Assembly: GCA_902478715.1 (NCBI GenBank)
Contig: CABSMC010000027.1
Coordinates: 1-29,446, forward strand
Source: an uncultured Adlercreutzia sp.
GTDB taxonomy: Bacteria; Actinomycetota; Coriobacteriia; Coriobacteriales; Eggerthellaceae
Reading direction: 5' to 3'
DNA length: 29,446 nt
The notes below the pieces were generated by a model. That model worked only from the letters and a program-made list of their open reading frames with translations, was not told the origin of the DNA and did not search any database. The translations under genes and the position numbers were made by a program. Every line of letters begins with the position of its first letter. Positions within the stretch are counted from its first letter, which is position 1. Positions 7,788 through 14,990 of this stretch are shown here, in pieces.

Positions 7788-8192
7788 TTAGGCGAAGAAG
7801 ATGCCAATCTCGCGCTCGGCGGACTCAGGGCTGTCGGAGCCGTGGATCACGTTCTCGTCCATGATGAGGCCGAAATCGCCGCGGATGGTGCCCGGGGCCG
7901 CCTCGGCCGGGTTGGTGGCGCCCATGAGCGAGCGGCACTTGGCCACGGCGCCCTCGCCGGAGACGACCATCTTCACCACGGGGCCGGAGGTGATGTACGC
8001 GATCAGCCCGTCGTAGAAGGGCTTGCCCTCGTGCTCGGCGTAGTTCGCCTTCGCCTGCTCGGGGGTGACCATGCCCAGCTCCATGCGCTCGATGGTGAGG
8101 CCGGCGCGCTCGAAGCGGTTGATGATCTCGCCGATGTGCCCGTTGCGCACGCCGTCGGGCTTGATCATGGAGTAGGTCTGCTGGATAGCCAT
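7788..8192 (-). CDS. ndk: Nucleoside diphosphate kinase
   Basis: Transfers the gamma phosphate from ATP to nucleoside diphosphates through a phosphohistidine, keeping NTP and dNTP pools balanced in the cytoplasm. The protein is 134 residues, the standard length. It shows TYSMIKPDGV (Lys11 in the nucleotide site) and the active-site motif NVIHGSDS, with His117 as the phosphorylated residue. The ATG at 8192 follows GAAAGGA by five bases. The longer open frame upstream has no family similarity. A GC-rich hairpin separates it from the TPR gene upstream, and a strong terminator follows. Confidence 0.98.
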   Translation of the reverse strand: MAIQQTYSMIKPDGVRNGHIGEIINRFERAGLTIERMELGMVTPEQAKANYAEHEGKPFYDGLIAYITSGPVVKMVVSGEGAVAKCRSLMGATNPAEAAPGTIRGDFGLIMDENVIHGSDSPESAEREIGIFFA

Positions 8193-8227
8193 GGAAATCC
8201 TTTCGTTTGAGGGTCTTGCTTGCAGAC

Positions 8228-8246
8228 GGCCCGCAAGGCGCGGGCC
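8228..8246. repeat. GC-rich hairpin between the TPR gene and ndk
   Basis: GGCCCGC (8228-8234) and GCGGGCC (8240-8246) form a perfect seven-pair stem with a five-base loop. There is no T tract, so it may only attenuate or stabilise transcripts between the TPR protein gene and ndk. Confidence 0.4.
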
Positions 8247-8281
8247 GGGGTTGCTGAAATCGGAAAAGGGCCCGATGCGCT

Positions 8282-9667
8282 TTAGGCCTGGCTCGGGAAG
8301 TACAGCTCCACGTTGCTGACCTTCCACGTGATGCCGTCGCGCACCATGGAGATGCGGTACTGCACGGACCCGCCCTCCTCGGTCTTGGCCGTGGCGTACA
8401 CCGTGGACTCGGTCATGGAGCGGCTCACGCCGTCGATAGTCACGTTGGAATCGGACACCACCGGATCGAGCATGGCCGGGATGGCGTCTTTGTCCACATC
8501 GGCGGAGAGCACCTTGTCAGCGGCACCGGACGGGTCGCTGAACAGCTCCTGGGTCACGGTCTGCACCGTGGGGTAGCCGTAGCCCTGGGTATAGGCGAAC
8601 ACGCCGGCCGCAGCGGCCAGCACGATGACGATGACGAAGAACAGCAGGATCTTCAAACCCACGTTGCGGCGCTTGCGATCCTGCTTGGCCAAACCGCGCG
8701 ACCACTGCTCGAGCTCGGCGTCGGTGGCCGTGAAGAACCGGTCGTTGTCGACGTTCTCGTAGGCGCCCACGTAGCCGGGGAAGCTCGCCGGGTCGGCCTC
8801 GTAGGTGCCCTCGTCGTAGTAGAAGGCCTCGGAGACGTCGCCGCCCTCGTAGGCGCCCTCGTCGTAGACGCTCGTGCCGTCGGCGGCCACGTCGAGCCCC
8901 GACATATCGGCCAGCTGCAGCACCTGGGTGGCCTGGTTCTGCTCGGAGGTTCCCTGGGCTACGGCACCCACGGCGCGCTGGTAGTCGACGCTGGCCGAAT
9001 CGGACAGGTAGTACGTCTTGTCGGCGATGGCCTCCTCGAAGGCATGCACCGCCTTCTCCATCTGGCCGCAGGCCACGTAGGCCTGCCCCAGGCTCGCCTG
9101 CAGCTTGTTGCGCGTGGCCGGCTGCATGTCGAACTGCAGGGCGCTCTCGTAGGAGGCCACGGCGTCGGCCGGGCGGTTCAGAGCCATGAAGCAGACGCCC
9201 AGGTTCAAAAGCGCCTTGGTGGGGTCGGGGTTCGACTCGTCCAGAGCGGCCTCGCGGAAGGCCACGCCGGCCTCGGCGGACTTGCCGAGCTTCATGAGCG
9301 CGTTGCCCATGCCCATGTAGGACTTGTAGGGAGTGGGGTTGGTCGTGTCGGCCACCGACTTCTCGAAGCAGTTGATGGCGTTCGTGTAGTCGCGCAGCGA
9401 CGCGTAGGCCATGCCGAGGTTGCACTCCACCGTCGCCAGCGCCCGGTAGGCCGTATCGGCCGTGGCCTGGCTGTAGGCCTGAATGGCCTCGCGCGGGTTC
9501 TTCAGCTTCACCAGACAGTTGCCGATCTGGTGGTAGAGAAGGCCCATTTCCCCGGGAGTGAGCGGGAAGTTCGTGTCCTGCAAGCATTCCGTGAAAGCCA
9601 TCAGCGCGCCGCGGTAGTCACACAGGCGGTAGCGCTCATTTGCTCGATCGAATAACTCGTTGTTCAT
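8282..9667 (-). CDS. TPR-repeat protein with one transmembrane helix
   Basis: Protein of 461 residues in three parts. Residues 1 to about 225 are tetratricopeptide repeats (for example ALLNLGVCFMALNRPADAV and ASLGQAYVACGQMEKAVHAF). Residues 226-335 are an acidic, Tyr-rich linker ending in a basic patch (KQDRKRR). A single helix (about 338-360) follows, then a roughly 100-residue domain that should lie outside. The basic patch before the helix puts the TPR part in the cytoplasm. TPRs bind protein partners; the role here is unknown. The outer part (YRISMVRDGITWKVSNVELYFP) resembles the NTF2-like or DUF4878-like folds of envelope proteins only in general character. AAGGAAG precedes the ATG at 9667. 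Confidence 0.9.
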   Translation of the reverse strand: MNNELFDRANERYRLCDYRGALMAFTECLQDTNFPLTPGEMGLLYHQIGNCLVKLKNPREAIQAYSQATADTAYRALATVECNLGMAYASLRDYTNAINCFEKSVADTTNPTPYKSYMGMGNALMKLGKSAEAGVAFREAALDESNPDPTKALLNLGVCFMALNRPADAVASYESALQFDMQPATRNKLQASLGQAYVACGQMEKAVHAFEEAIADKTYYLSDSASVDYQRAVGAVAQGTSEQNQATQVLQLADMSGLDVAADGTSVYDEGAYEGGDVSEAFYYDEGTYEADPASFPGYVGAYENVDNDRFFTATDAELEQWSRGLAKQDRKRRNVGLKILLFFVIVIVLAAAAGVFAYTQGYGYPTVQTVTQELFSDPSGAADKVLSADVDKDAIPAMLDPVVSDSNVTIDGVSRSMTESTVYATAKTEEGGSVQYRISMVRDGITWKVSNVELYFPSQA

Positions 9668-9768
9668 AGACTTCCTTCACTCGACATTCGGGGTGGCCGC
9701 CAAGGCGGCGCGGCAGTGGGGCGAGACGGCTCGGACAGCGGGCGCCGACCCCTCTCGCGGGGCGGTAC

Positions 9769-10302
9769 TTACTCGGCGGCGTTCTCGATGACGACGGACT
9801 CGATGACATCGCCGGCGCGCAGCTGGCCGATGACGTCTTTGCCCTCGATGGTCTGGCCGAACACGGTATAGCCGGAGTCCAGGTTGTGCTGGGGGCCCAG
9901 GCACAGGTAGAACTGCGATCCGGCGGAGTTGGGATCCATGGAGCGGGCCATGGCGAGCGCGCCGTCCTCATGGGAGTTGTTCGGGTTGGTGGTGAACTCC
10001 TCCTTGATGGAGTAGCCCGGGTTGCCGGTGCCGAAGGGGGCCATGCCCGGGGCGCGGCCGGCGGCCACCTGCTCGGGGGTCGCCTCGCGGGTGTTGGGGC
10101 AGCCGCCCTGGATGACGAAGCCGGGCACGTAGCGGTGGAACTTCAGGCCGTCGTAGAAGCCCTTCTGGGCCAGCTCCACGAAGTTGCCGACGTGGATGGG
10201 GGCGTCATTGCCCGCCAGCTGCACGCGGATGGGGCCCTTGGAAGTGTTGATGACGGCGATCTCCTCGCCGGTGGGCTGATATTCCGGGGTGTAGAGAGCC
10301 AT
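9769..10302 (-). CDS. Peptidyl-prolyl cis-trans isomerase, cyclophilin type
   Basis: Catalyses cis-trans isomerisation of X-Pro bonds during protein folding. The 177-residue sequence shows the cyclophilin core: KFHRYVPGFVIQGG with the catalytic Arg, and MARSMDPNSAGSQFYL. There is no signal peptide, so it is cytoplasmic. The start is supported by a very strong ribosome site (AAAGGAGG) six bases before the ATG. The tryptophan of the cyclosporin pocket in human CypA is not at its usual place, as is common in bacterial members. It has its own possible promoter at 10391-10399 and does not appear to share an operon with its neighbours. Confidence 0.95.
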   Translation of the reverse strand: MALYTPEYQPTGEEIAVINTSKGPIRVQLAGNDAPIHVGNFVELAQKGFYDGLKFHRYVPGFVIQGGCPNTREATPEQVAAGRAPGMAPFGTGNPGYSIKEEFTTNPNNSHEDGALAMARSMDPNSAGSQFYLCLGPQHNLDSGYTVFGQTIEGKDVIGQLRAGDVIESVVIENAAE

Positions 10303-10390
10303 GGGGCTCCTCCTTTGTTCTCGGCGACGCGGACGGCCGGCGCTTGGGGGCGCTGCGGGCGCGAATGCGTCTCATTGCATACGGGGAATG

Positions 10391-10399
10391 ATTCTAGCA
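10391..10399 (-). promoter_or_regulatory. Extended -10 box before the cyclophilin gene
   Basis: TGCTAGAAT on the minus strand, just after the methyltransferase stop; a start point near 10384 would give a leader of about 80 bases. The same TGCTAnAnT form precedes the lipid kinase (13084-13092) and the binding-protein gene (28274-28282). Confidence 0.4.
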
Positions 10400-10401
10400 G
10401 G

Positions 10402-11847
10402 TTAGGAGCCGGACCGCTCGAAAATGCTAACCACTTCCACATGGTAGGTCTGCGGAAAGAGGTCGACGGGGGTAACGCGGATAAGACGGTAGCCCTCCTG
10501 CTCGAAACGGGCCGCGTCGCGGGCCCAGGTGGACGCGTCGCAGCTGACGTAGGCCACGCGCCGCGGCGAGGCGGCGGCGATGGAGGCCACCACCCCCTCG
10601 GCGAGCCCCGCGCGTGGCGGATCCACCACGAGCGCGTCCAACTCCCCCAGCTCGGGAAGCTCCCGGGCGGCATCCCCGCCGATAATGTCGATGTCGGCGC
10701 CGGCGCGTTCGGCGTTGCGGCGCAGATCGCGCACGGAGCTGCCCGCCGACTCCACGGCCACCACCTCGGCCCCGGCCCGGGCGAGCGGCAGCGTGAAGGT
10801 GCCGGCGCCGGCGTAGAGGTCGGCCACGTAGTCGCCGGCCTCCACTTCCAAACCCGCGAGCACCAGCTCGACGAGCTTCTCGGCCTGAGCCGTGTTCACC
10901 TGGGCGAAGGAGGGCGCGCTCAGAAGGAGGCGACTTTCCGCCACTTCCTCCTCCCAGCAGCCCTTACCGGAGATGGCCTCCACCTTCTTCACCTTGCGCG
11001 CGCGCCCGGGATCGGCCACGACGCGGACGACGGAGGTGTTCTTCAGCGCGCTGGCGAGGGTTTTGGCCGCCGCGGCCCGCGGGAAGGGGCCCGGGGTCGT
11101 CCACAGGGCGATCTCCACATCACGGGTGCGCAGGCTGCCGCGCACCCCCACGCGGAACAGGCCCAAGTCGCTGCCGCCGGAGAGGTAGCGCAGCGCGCCC
11201 CGCAGCGCCTTGGGGGCACCTTCGATGTTCCGGTGGGCCAAGGGGCATGCGTCCAGCGAGACGACGTCGGCGCCCCCTTCGGGACGCATGCCCAAGATGA
11301 GGCGACCGGCACCGTCGGCGCCGCAGGACAGCTCCAGCTTGTTGCGGTAGCCCCACTGACGCTTCGAGGGCACGCAGGCAGCGACGAGGGCCTCGGCGCG
11401 CGACGCGTCCATATGGGCCGTGCGCACAAGGGCGTCCACCACGTTCGCCCGCTTGGCAATAAGCTGGGCCTCGTAGGAAAGGGGTGCCCAGGGGCACCCC
11501 CCGCACCCCGCCGCGCACGGGGGCGTCACCCGGTCGGGCGAGGCCTCGACGATCTCGGCCACATGCCCCCGGGCGAAGCGGGGCTTCTCCTCGGTCAGCT
11601 CCACGCGAACGACATCGCCCGGCACGGCCCCTTCCACGAACACAGTCTTGCCGTCAGACAGGTGCCCCACGGCCGCCGACCCGAAGCTCATGCGCTCGAT
11701 GGGCACCACCTCGCCGGGCGCGCCCGAAGCGCACGGGGCCGAAGTGGGAGCCGTCGCGACCTCAGGGGCCGCCGCGTCCTGAGCCTTCGCCGTGTCGACG
11801 GAGCGGTCGGACGCGGCGTTATCGTTCCTGGTGGACGTATCGATCAC
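10402..11847 (-). CDS. TrmA/RumA-family RNA (uracil-5-)-methyltransferase with Fe-S site
   Basis: SAM-dependent methyltransferase of 481 residues that would make 5-methyluridine in 23S rRNA (RlmD/RlmCD-like) or tRNA. After an Ala/Thr/Ser-rich start, a TRAM RNA-binding domain spans about residues 44-103. Cysteines 111, 115, 118 and probably 201 (ACPLAH) look like the [4Fe-4S] ligands of RumA. The SAM loop is DLYAGAGTF (343-351), then VVDPPRAGL (407-415), and the catalytic Cys436 is in YVSCDAST. The start is GTG at 11847, six bases after AGGAG. The exact target base cannot be told from sequence. It is transcribed away from the tRNA-Arg gene. Confidence 0.92.
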   Translation of the reverse strand: MIDTSTRNDNAASDRSVDTAKAQDAAAPEVATAPTSAPCASGAPGEVVPIERMSFGSAAVGHLSDGKTVFVEGAVPGDVVRVELTEEKPRFARGHVAEIVEASPDRVTPPCAAGCGGCPWAPLSYEAQLIAKRANVVDALVRTAHMDASRAEALVAACVPSKRQWGYRNKLELSCGADGAGRLILGMRPEGGADVVSLDACPLAHRNIEGAPKALRGALRYLSGGSDLGLFRVGVRGSLRTRDVEIALWTTPGPFPRAAAAKTLASALKNTSVVRVVADPGRARKVKKVEAISGKGCWEEEVAESRLLLSAPSFAQVNTAQAEKLVELVLAGLEVEAGDYVADLYAGAGTFTLPLARAGAEVVAVESAGSSVRDLRRNAERAGADIDIIGGDAARELPELGELDALVVDPPRAGLAEGVVASIAAASPRRVAYVSCDASTWARDAARFEQEGYRLIRVTPVDLFPQTYHVEVVSIFERSGS

Positions 11848-11923
11848 TGGGGGCTCCTGTTCCGTTCTCGTTCCATCTGAGGGGTATTTTGCGGATTTGC
11901 CATCCGCGGCGGCGCAATTGCCC

Positions 11924-11929
11924 TATAAT
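11924..11929 (+). promoter_or_regulatory. -10 box of the tRNA-Arg gene
   Basis: Perfect TATAAT, 35 bases before the tRNA 5' end, so transcription would start near 11936. A TTGCCA lies 21 bases upstream of it, too far for a standard spacer, so the -35 is unclear. Confidence 0.55.
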
Positions 11930-11964
11930 AGCGCAGCACCCGCCTGTCGGGACCCTGAATTCGT

Positions 11965-12040
11965 GCCCTCGTAGCTCAGGGGATAGAGCACTTGCCTCCG
12001 GAGCAAGGTGCCGCAGGTTCGAATCCTGTCGAGGGCACCA
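11965..12040 (+). tRNA. tRNA-Arg (anticodon CCG)
   Basis: A complete cloverleaf can be folded. Acceptor GCCCTCG pairs with CGAGGGC, the D-stem is GCTC/GAGC, and the anticodon stem CTTGC/GCAAG encloses loop CTCCGGA (anticodon CCG, reading CGG). The T-arm is GCAGG-TTCGAAT-CCTGT. The CCA end is encoded (12038-12040). CGG is a sensible codon to serve in a GC-rich genome. Confidence 0.98.
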
Positions 12041-12052
12041 CCTTCAACGCGC

Positions 12053-12080
12053 AAGCCCCGCCCGACGGGGCTTTTTCTTT
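12053..12080 (+). terminator. Terminator after tRNA-Arg
   Basis: AAGCCCCG (12053-12060) and CGGGGCTT (12066-12073) make an eight-pair stem with a five-base loop, followed by a T-rich run. It starts 12 bases after the tRNA and lies against the 3' end of the convergent lipid kinase gene. Confidence 0.9.
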
Positions 12081-12083
12081 GCC

Positions 12084-13031
12084 CTACCGCTGTCCGACCA
12101 CGACCGTGAGGGCGTCGGGGACGCAGTCGATGACAAAGTGCGTGCCGAAGAGGGGCTCCCCATCCATCTGGGCCGGCGGCTCCTCCTCGAAGTCGAGCAC
12201 GAGGGAGGACGCCCGCCGGAAGTGAATGTGGTCGTTGCCCGTGTGCTTGCCGCCCCGGGCGCGCAAAAGGAGCGCCAACGCCCGCATGGGCGAAAGCTCC
12301 GGCGTGGCCCAGCAGATGTCGAGCAGCCCGTCGTCGAGGCACGCCTTGGGCGTGATGCGGAAGTGGCCGCCGTAGGTGGGCCCCACTTGCACGGCCACGA
12401 GATAGGCATCGTCCCATTCCGGATGCGGGGCGCAGCCCGGCTCCGCCCCCAAGATGTCCATCTTGAAAGAGAACGCCCGCAAGTGATGGAACAGCTGGTC
12501 GACGGCGCTTTCCAAATAGAGCATGGTGCCCGCGCGCCCGGACTTCTGGCGGCGATCCACGGTATCCAGGGCGATGGCGGCGTCCAGTCCGAAGGAGAGC
12601 GTCTCGGCGAAGTAGCGGCCGTTGACGCGCCCCACGTCGGCCCGCGTCGTCTGGAAGCGCAGAATCTCGGTGACCGCAGTGGGGACGGAATAGGCCATGC
12701 CCAGCGTCTCGGCGTAATCATTGCCGGAGCCCACGGGAACGACGGCCAGGGCGGGGCGATCCTCGGGGGCGCGGGCCATAAGGCCGTTCACCACCTCGTT
12801 CACCAGGCCGTCGCCGCCGAGCGCGATGACGCAACCCACGTCGGGGCCCAGCTCGCGAGCCAGCGACTCCCCGTGGCCGGCCCAGGCCGTGGTGAGCATC
12901 TCGAAGCGCTCCTGGCCCACGCGCTCGCGCAGAAGTCGCGCCGCCTCGGAGGCGGCCACGGCCCCCCGCCCGCTCTTCGACACGGGGTTCGCAATGAGGA
13001 CGATTCTCCCCTCTTCTATGGAAGGAACCAC
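12084..13031 (-). CDS. Diacylglycerol/sphingosine kinase-type lipid kinase
   Basis: Soluble lipid kinase of the DAGK catalytic (DgkB/YegS/LCB5) family, 315 residues; these phosphorylate diacylglycerol or related lipids to return them to phospholipid synthesis. The N-terminal part has IVLIANPVSKSGRG, the nucleotide motif LGGDGLVNEVVNG (71-83) and VVPVGSGNDYA (97-107). The later GTPTYGG-like segment VGPTYGGHFRITPKA is the second-domain signature. The GTG start at 13031 is preferred to the upstream ATG because AGGAGG lies six bases before it and the family N-terminus begins here. A DAG kinase would recycle DAG released by glycolipid or teichoic acid synthesis, which fits the neighbouring glycosyltransferases (inference). 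Confidence 0.93.
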   Translation of the reverse strand: MVPSIEEGRIVLIANPVSKSGRGAVAASEAARLLRERVGQERFEMLTTAWAGHGESLARELGPDVGCVIALGGDGLVNEVVNGLMARAPEDRPALAVVPVGSGNDYAETLGMAYSVPTAVTEILRFQTTRADVGRVNGRYFAETLSFGLDAAIALDTVDRRQKSGRAGTMLYLESAVDQLFHHLRAFSFKMDILGAEPGCAPHPEWDDAYLVAVQVGPTYGGHFRITPKACLDDGLLDICWATPELSPMRALALLLRARGGKHTGNDHIHFRRASSLVLDFEEEPPAQMDGEPLFGTHFVIDCVPDALTVVVGQR

Positions 13032-13083
13032 GACTAGCCTCCTAACCAAGCAGCCGACCCAGCGCCGACCTGCGATTTCCCTC

Positions 13084-13092
13084 ATTCTAGCA
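13084..13092 (-). promoter_or_regulatory. Extended -10 box of the lipid kinase gene
   Basis: TGCTAGAAT on the minus strand, identical to the element before the cyclophilin gene; a start near 13077 would leave a leader of about 46 bases ending in the AGGAGG site. No good -35 is seen. Confidence 0.45.
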
Positions 13093-13167
13093 CCGAGTAC
13101 CGTGTCCCCCACCCACCAAGCCGCGCTGTTCGCAACTCGTTTTCGAAACGGAGGAGTCGCCCGTTCG

Positions 13168-13572
13168 CTACTCGAGGACGGCGCCGGTGTCGCCGTCGAG
13201 GAAGATCTTGCGCGTCACGAAGTTGTACACCATGACGATGGCCGTGGCAACGATCTTCACGATGAGGTAGCTCACGCCCAGTACCGACGCGCCGAGCCAC
13301 ATGAGCAGATCATTCACCCCCAGGCCGATGACGGAGAGTACCACGAAGATGATGAACTCGCGCCGGCGCGAGAGCCCTTGCTTGTGCGTGAACACGTAGC
13401 GCATGGAGGCCAGGTAGTTGAAGACGACCGACACCGTGAAAGAGATCGTGGCGCTGATGAGGTAGTTCACGCCGGCCAGCTCTGTGAGCGCCACCATGAG
13501 ACCGTAGTCGATGACGAAGGCGATAACGCCCACCACGCCGAACTTCATGAACTGCTGGATGAGCTTTCCCAT
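13168..13572 (-). CDS. GtrA-family membrane protein
   Basis: Small polytopic protein of 134 residues with four predicted helices and the GtrA signature near the start (FMKFGVVGVIAFVIDYGL). VFNYLASMRYVF lies in the middle and VYNFVTRKIF at the end. GtrA-type proteins are thought to flip undecaprenyl-phosphate-linked sugars or otherwise serve cell-surface polysaccharide modification. The ATG at 13572 is chosen over one eight codons upstream because GGGAGA lies six bases before it. The GT2 gene upstream on the same strand is a natural partner (GtrB-like), although a tRNA and a terminator stand between them, so the two are not cotranscribed. Confidence 0.93.
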   Translation of the reverse strand: MGKLIQQFMKFGVVGVIAFVIDYGLMVALTELAGVNYLISATISFTVSVVFNYLASMRYVFTHKQGLSRRREFIIFVVLSVIGLGVNDLLMWLGASVLGVSYLIVKIVATAIVMVYNFVTRKIFLDGDTGAVLE

Positions 13573-13594
13573 CGTATTCTCCCTGAGGCCTTCC

Positions 13595-13623
13595 ATAAAG
13601 AAACCCCGCTCGCAAGCGGGGTT
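13595..13623 (-). terminator. Terminator after tRNA-Glu
   Basis: AACCCCGCT and AGCGGGGTT (13602-13610 with 13615-13623) form a perfect nine-pair stem with a four-base loop, followed on the minus strand by TCTTTAT. It begins 15 bases after the tRNA 3' end and stops transcription before gtrA. Confidence 0.85.
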
Positions 13624-13637
13624 CAGCGATTCTCAAG

Positions 13638-13712
13638 TGGTGCCCCCAACGGGAATCGAACCCGTATTTCAGCCTTGAAAGGGCCGCGTCCTAACCGTTA
13701 GACTATGGGGAC
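13638..13712 (-). tRNA. tRNA-Glu (anticodon TTC)
   Basis: On the minus strand the acceptor GTCCCCA pairs with TGGGGGC (one G-T pair). The D-arm is GTCT/GGAC, and the anticodon stem CGGCC/GGCTG holds loop CTTTCAA (anticodon TTC). The T-arm is ACGGG-TTCGATT-CCCGT, and CCA is encoded. The sequence is close to typical bacterial tRNA-Glu. Confidence 0.97.
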
Positions 13713-13729
13713 CGCTTAAAACAGCTTGC

Positions 13730-13760
13730 ATAGTATGGCAGAGTGCACCGCACTTTGCAA
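13730..13760 (-). promoter_or_regulatory. Promoter of the tRNA-Glu gene
   Basis: On the minus strand TTGCAA (13755-13760) and TACTAT (13730-13735) are separated by 19 bases. The -10 lies 17 bases before the mature tRNA 5' end. Confidence 0.55.
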
Positions 13761-13791
13761 GGACGTCGTTCGCTTTTTCTCGGCGACGGCC

Positions 13792-14793
13792 CTAGCGCTC
13801 GGCATCCGCCTCCATCACCCGGTACACGCTCATCTCCCACTGGCGTCGGTGGGACTTCGCCACGGTATCCAGGATGAGCCCGGCCGTCCAGGAGAGCGCC
13901 GCCACGATCATGAGCGCCACGGCGAGCACCGACGAGGGCAGCTTCGCCACGTAGCCGGTGTCGAAGTACTCGGCCACCACGGGCAGCCCGAAGCAGAGCC
14001 CCACCACGGCGAGCACCAGGCCGAGCCAGCCGAAGAAGGCCATGGGGCGGTAGTCGCGGAACAGGCTCGCGATGGCCGCGAGCACGAGCATGCCGTCGGA
14101 GAAGGTGGACAGCTTCGACTCCGAGCCCTCGGGCCGGTCGCGGTAGTCGATGGGCACGTCGGCCACCCGCCAGCGGCGGTCCACCGCCCAGATGGAGATC
14201 TCGGTCTCTATCTGGAAGCCGCCGCTCATGACGGGCATGGTCTTCACGAAGGCGCGGGTGAAGGCGCGGTAGCCGGTCATGACGTCCTCGAAGGCGTAGC
14301 CGTAGATCACCTTGATGAGCCGGCGCACCAGGTTGTTGCCGAAGTTGTGGAAGGGCCGCTCGTTCTCCTTGCCGTAGGCGCCGTTGGAGATGCGGTCGCC
14401 CACGGTCATGTCCGCCTCGTCGGCCGCCAGGGGCGCGATGAGGTCGCCGGCGGCCTCGGCCGGGTAGGTGTCGTCGCCGTCGACCATGAGGTAGTACTCG
14501 GCGTCGATGTCGCGGAACATGCTCCGCACCACGTTGCCCTTGCCCTGGCGGGACTCCCGGCGCACCACCGCGCCGGCCGCCGCGGCGATGTCCGCGGTGC
14601 CGTCGGTGGAGTTGTTGTCGTAGACGTAGATCGTGGCCTCGGGCAGCGCCGCGCGGAAGTCGGAGACCACTTTGGCGATGGTGGGCGCCTCGTTGTAGCA
14701 CGGGACGAGCACGGCCACCCCCTCGCCGCGCCGGGCCGCCTCGACGGCAGACGCCGTGGCCTCAGCGTTGGAAACTGTCGCTATATCGGTCAT
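13792..14793 (-). CDS. Family 2 glycosyltransferase with two C-terminal membrane helices
   Basis: Inverting glycosyltransferase of 333 residues, probably moving a sugar from a nucleotide donor to a polyprenyl phosphate at the inner membrane face. The GT-A fold is seen in VAVLVPCYNEAPTIAKVV (27-44), YVYDNNSTDGT (56-66), the metal-binding DGDD (105-108) and DVMTGYRAFTR. Two helices lie near residues 251-275 and 286-308, the layout of dolichol-phosphate-mannose synthase-like and GtrB proteins. The ATG at 14793 is chosen because AGGAGG lies 11 bases upstream; an earlier ATG has no ribosome site. It is divergent from the GT28 gene. Confidence 0.92.
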   Translation of the reverse strand: MTDIATVSNAEATASAVEAARRGEGVAVLVPCYNEAPTIAKVVSDFRAALPEATIYVYDNNSTDGTADIAAAAGAVVRRESRQGKGNVVRSMFRDIDAEYYLMVDGDDTYPAEAAGDLIAPLAADEADMTVGDRISNGAYGKENERPFHNFGNNLVRRLIKVIYGYAFEDVMTGYRAFTRAFVKTMPVMSGGFQIETEISIWAVDRRWRVADVPIDYRDRPEGSESKLSTFSDGMLVLAAIASLFRDYRPMAFFGWLGLVLAVVGLCFGLPVVAEYFDTGYVAKLPSSVLAVALMIVAALSWTAGLILDTVAKSHRRQWEMSVYRVMEADAER

Positions 14794-14822
14794 GGGAAGA
14801 CAAACCTCCTGTCCATTGTTGA

Positions 14823-14850
14823 CCGCGTCCATTATCTTAAATGAACGCGG
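14823..14850. promoter_or_regulatory. Inverted repeat over the GT2 promoter
   Basis: CCGCGTCCAT (14823-14832) and ATGAACGCGG (14841-14850) match in nine of ten positions as inverted arms around an eight-base A/T-rich centre. A possible minus-strand -10 (GATAAT, 14831-14836) lies inside it, 38 bases before the GT2 start. A dimeric repressor site is the simplest reading. Confidence 0.45.
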
Positions 14851-14977
14851 GGGTGCGGAAAATCCCCCGAGAAAAACTTTGACCGAATCGGCGAAAAGCC
14901 CCTGCGACCCATAAGCGGATTTTCTGGCATCTTGGCGGGCTTGCCGCCGACGCGGGGCCGATGCGGGGAAAATAGGC

Positions 14978-14983
14978 TATGAT
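14978..14983 (+). promoter_or_regulatory. -10 box of the GT28 gene, possibly leaderless
   Basis: TATGAT ends seven bases before the ATG at 14991, so transcription should start at or next to that A. There is no ribosome site before this ATG, which supports a leaderless message. No clear -35 is visible. Confidence 0.4.
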
Positions 14984-14990
14984 AGCTTCC

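Noticed and set aside
9886..11880. A plus-strand frame of 664 codons opposite the cyclophilin and methyltransferase genes.
   Set aside because: Same kind of antisense shadow; it spans two clear minus-strand genes and has no recognisable domain.
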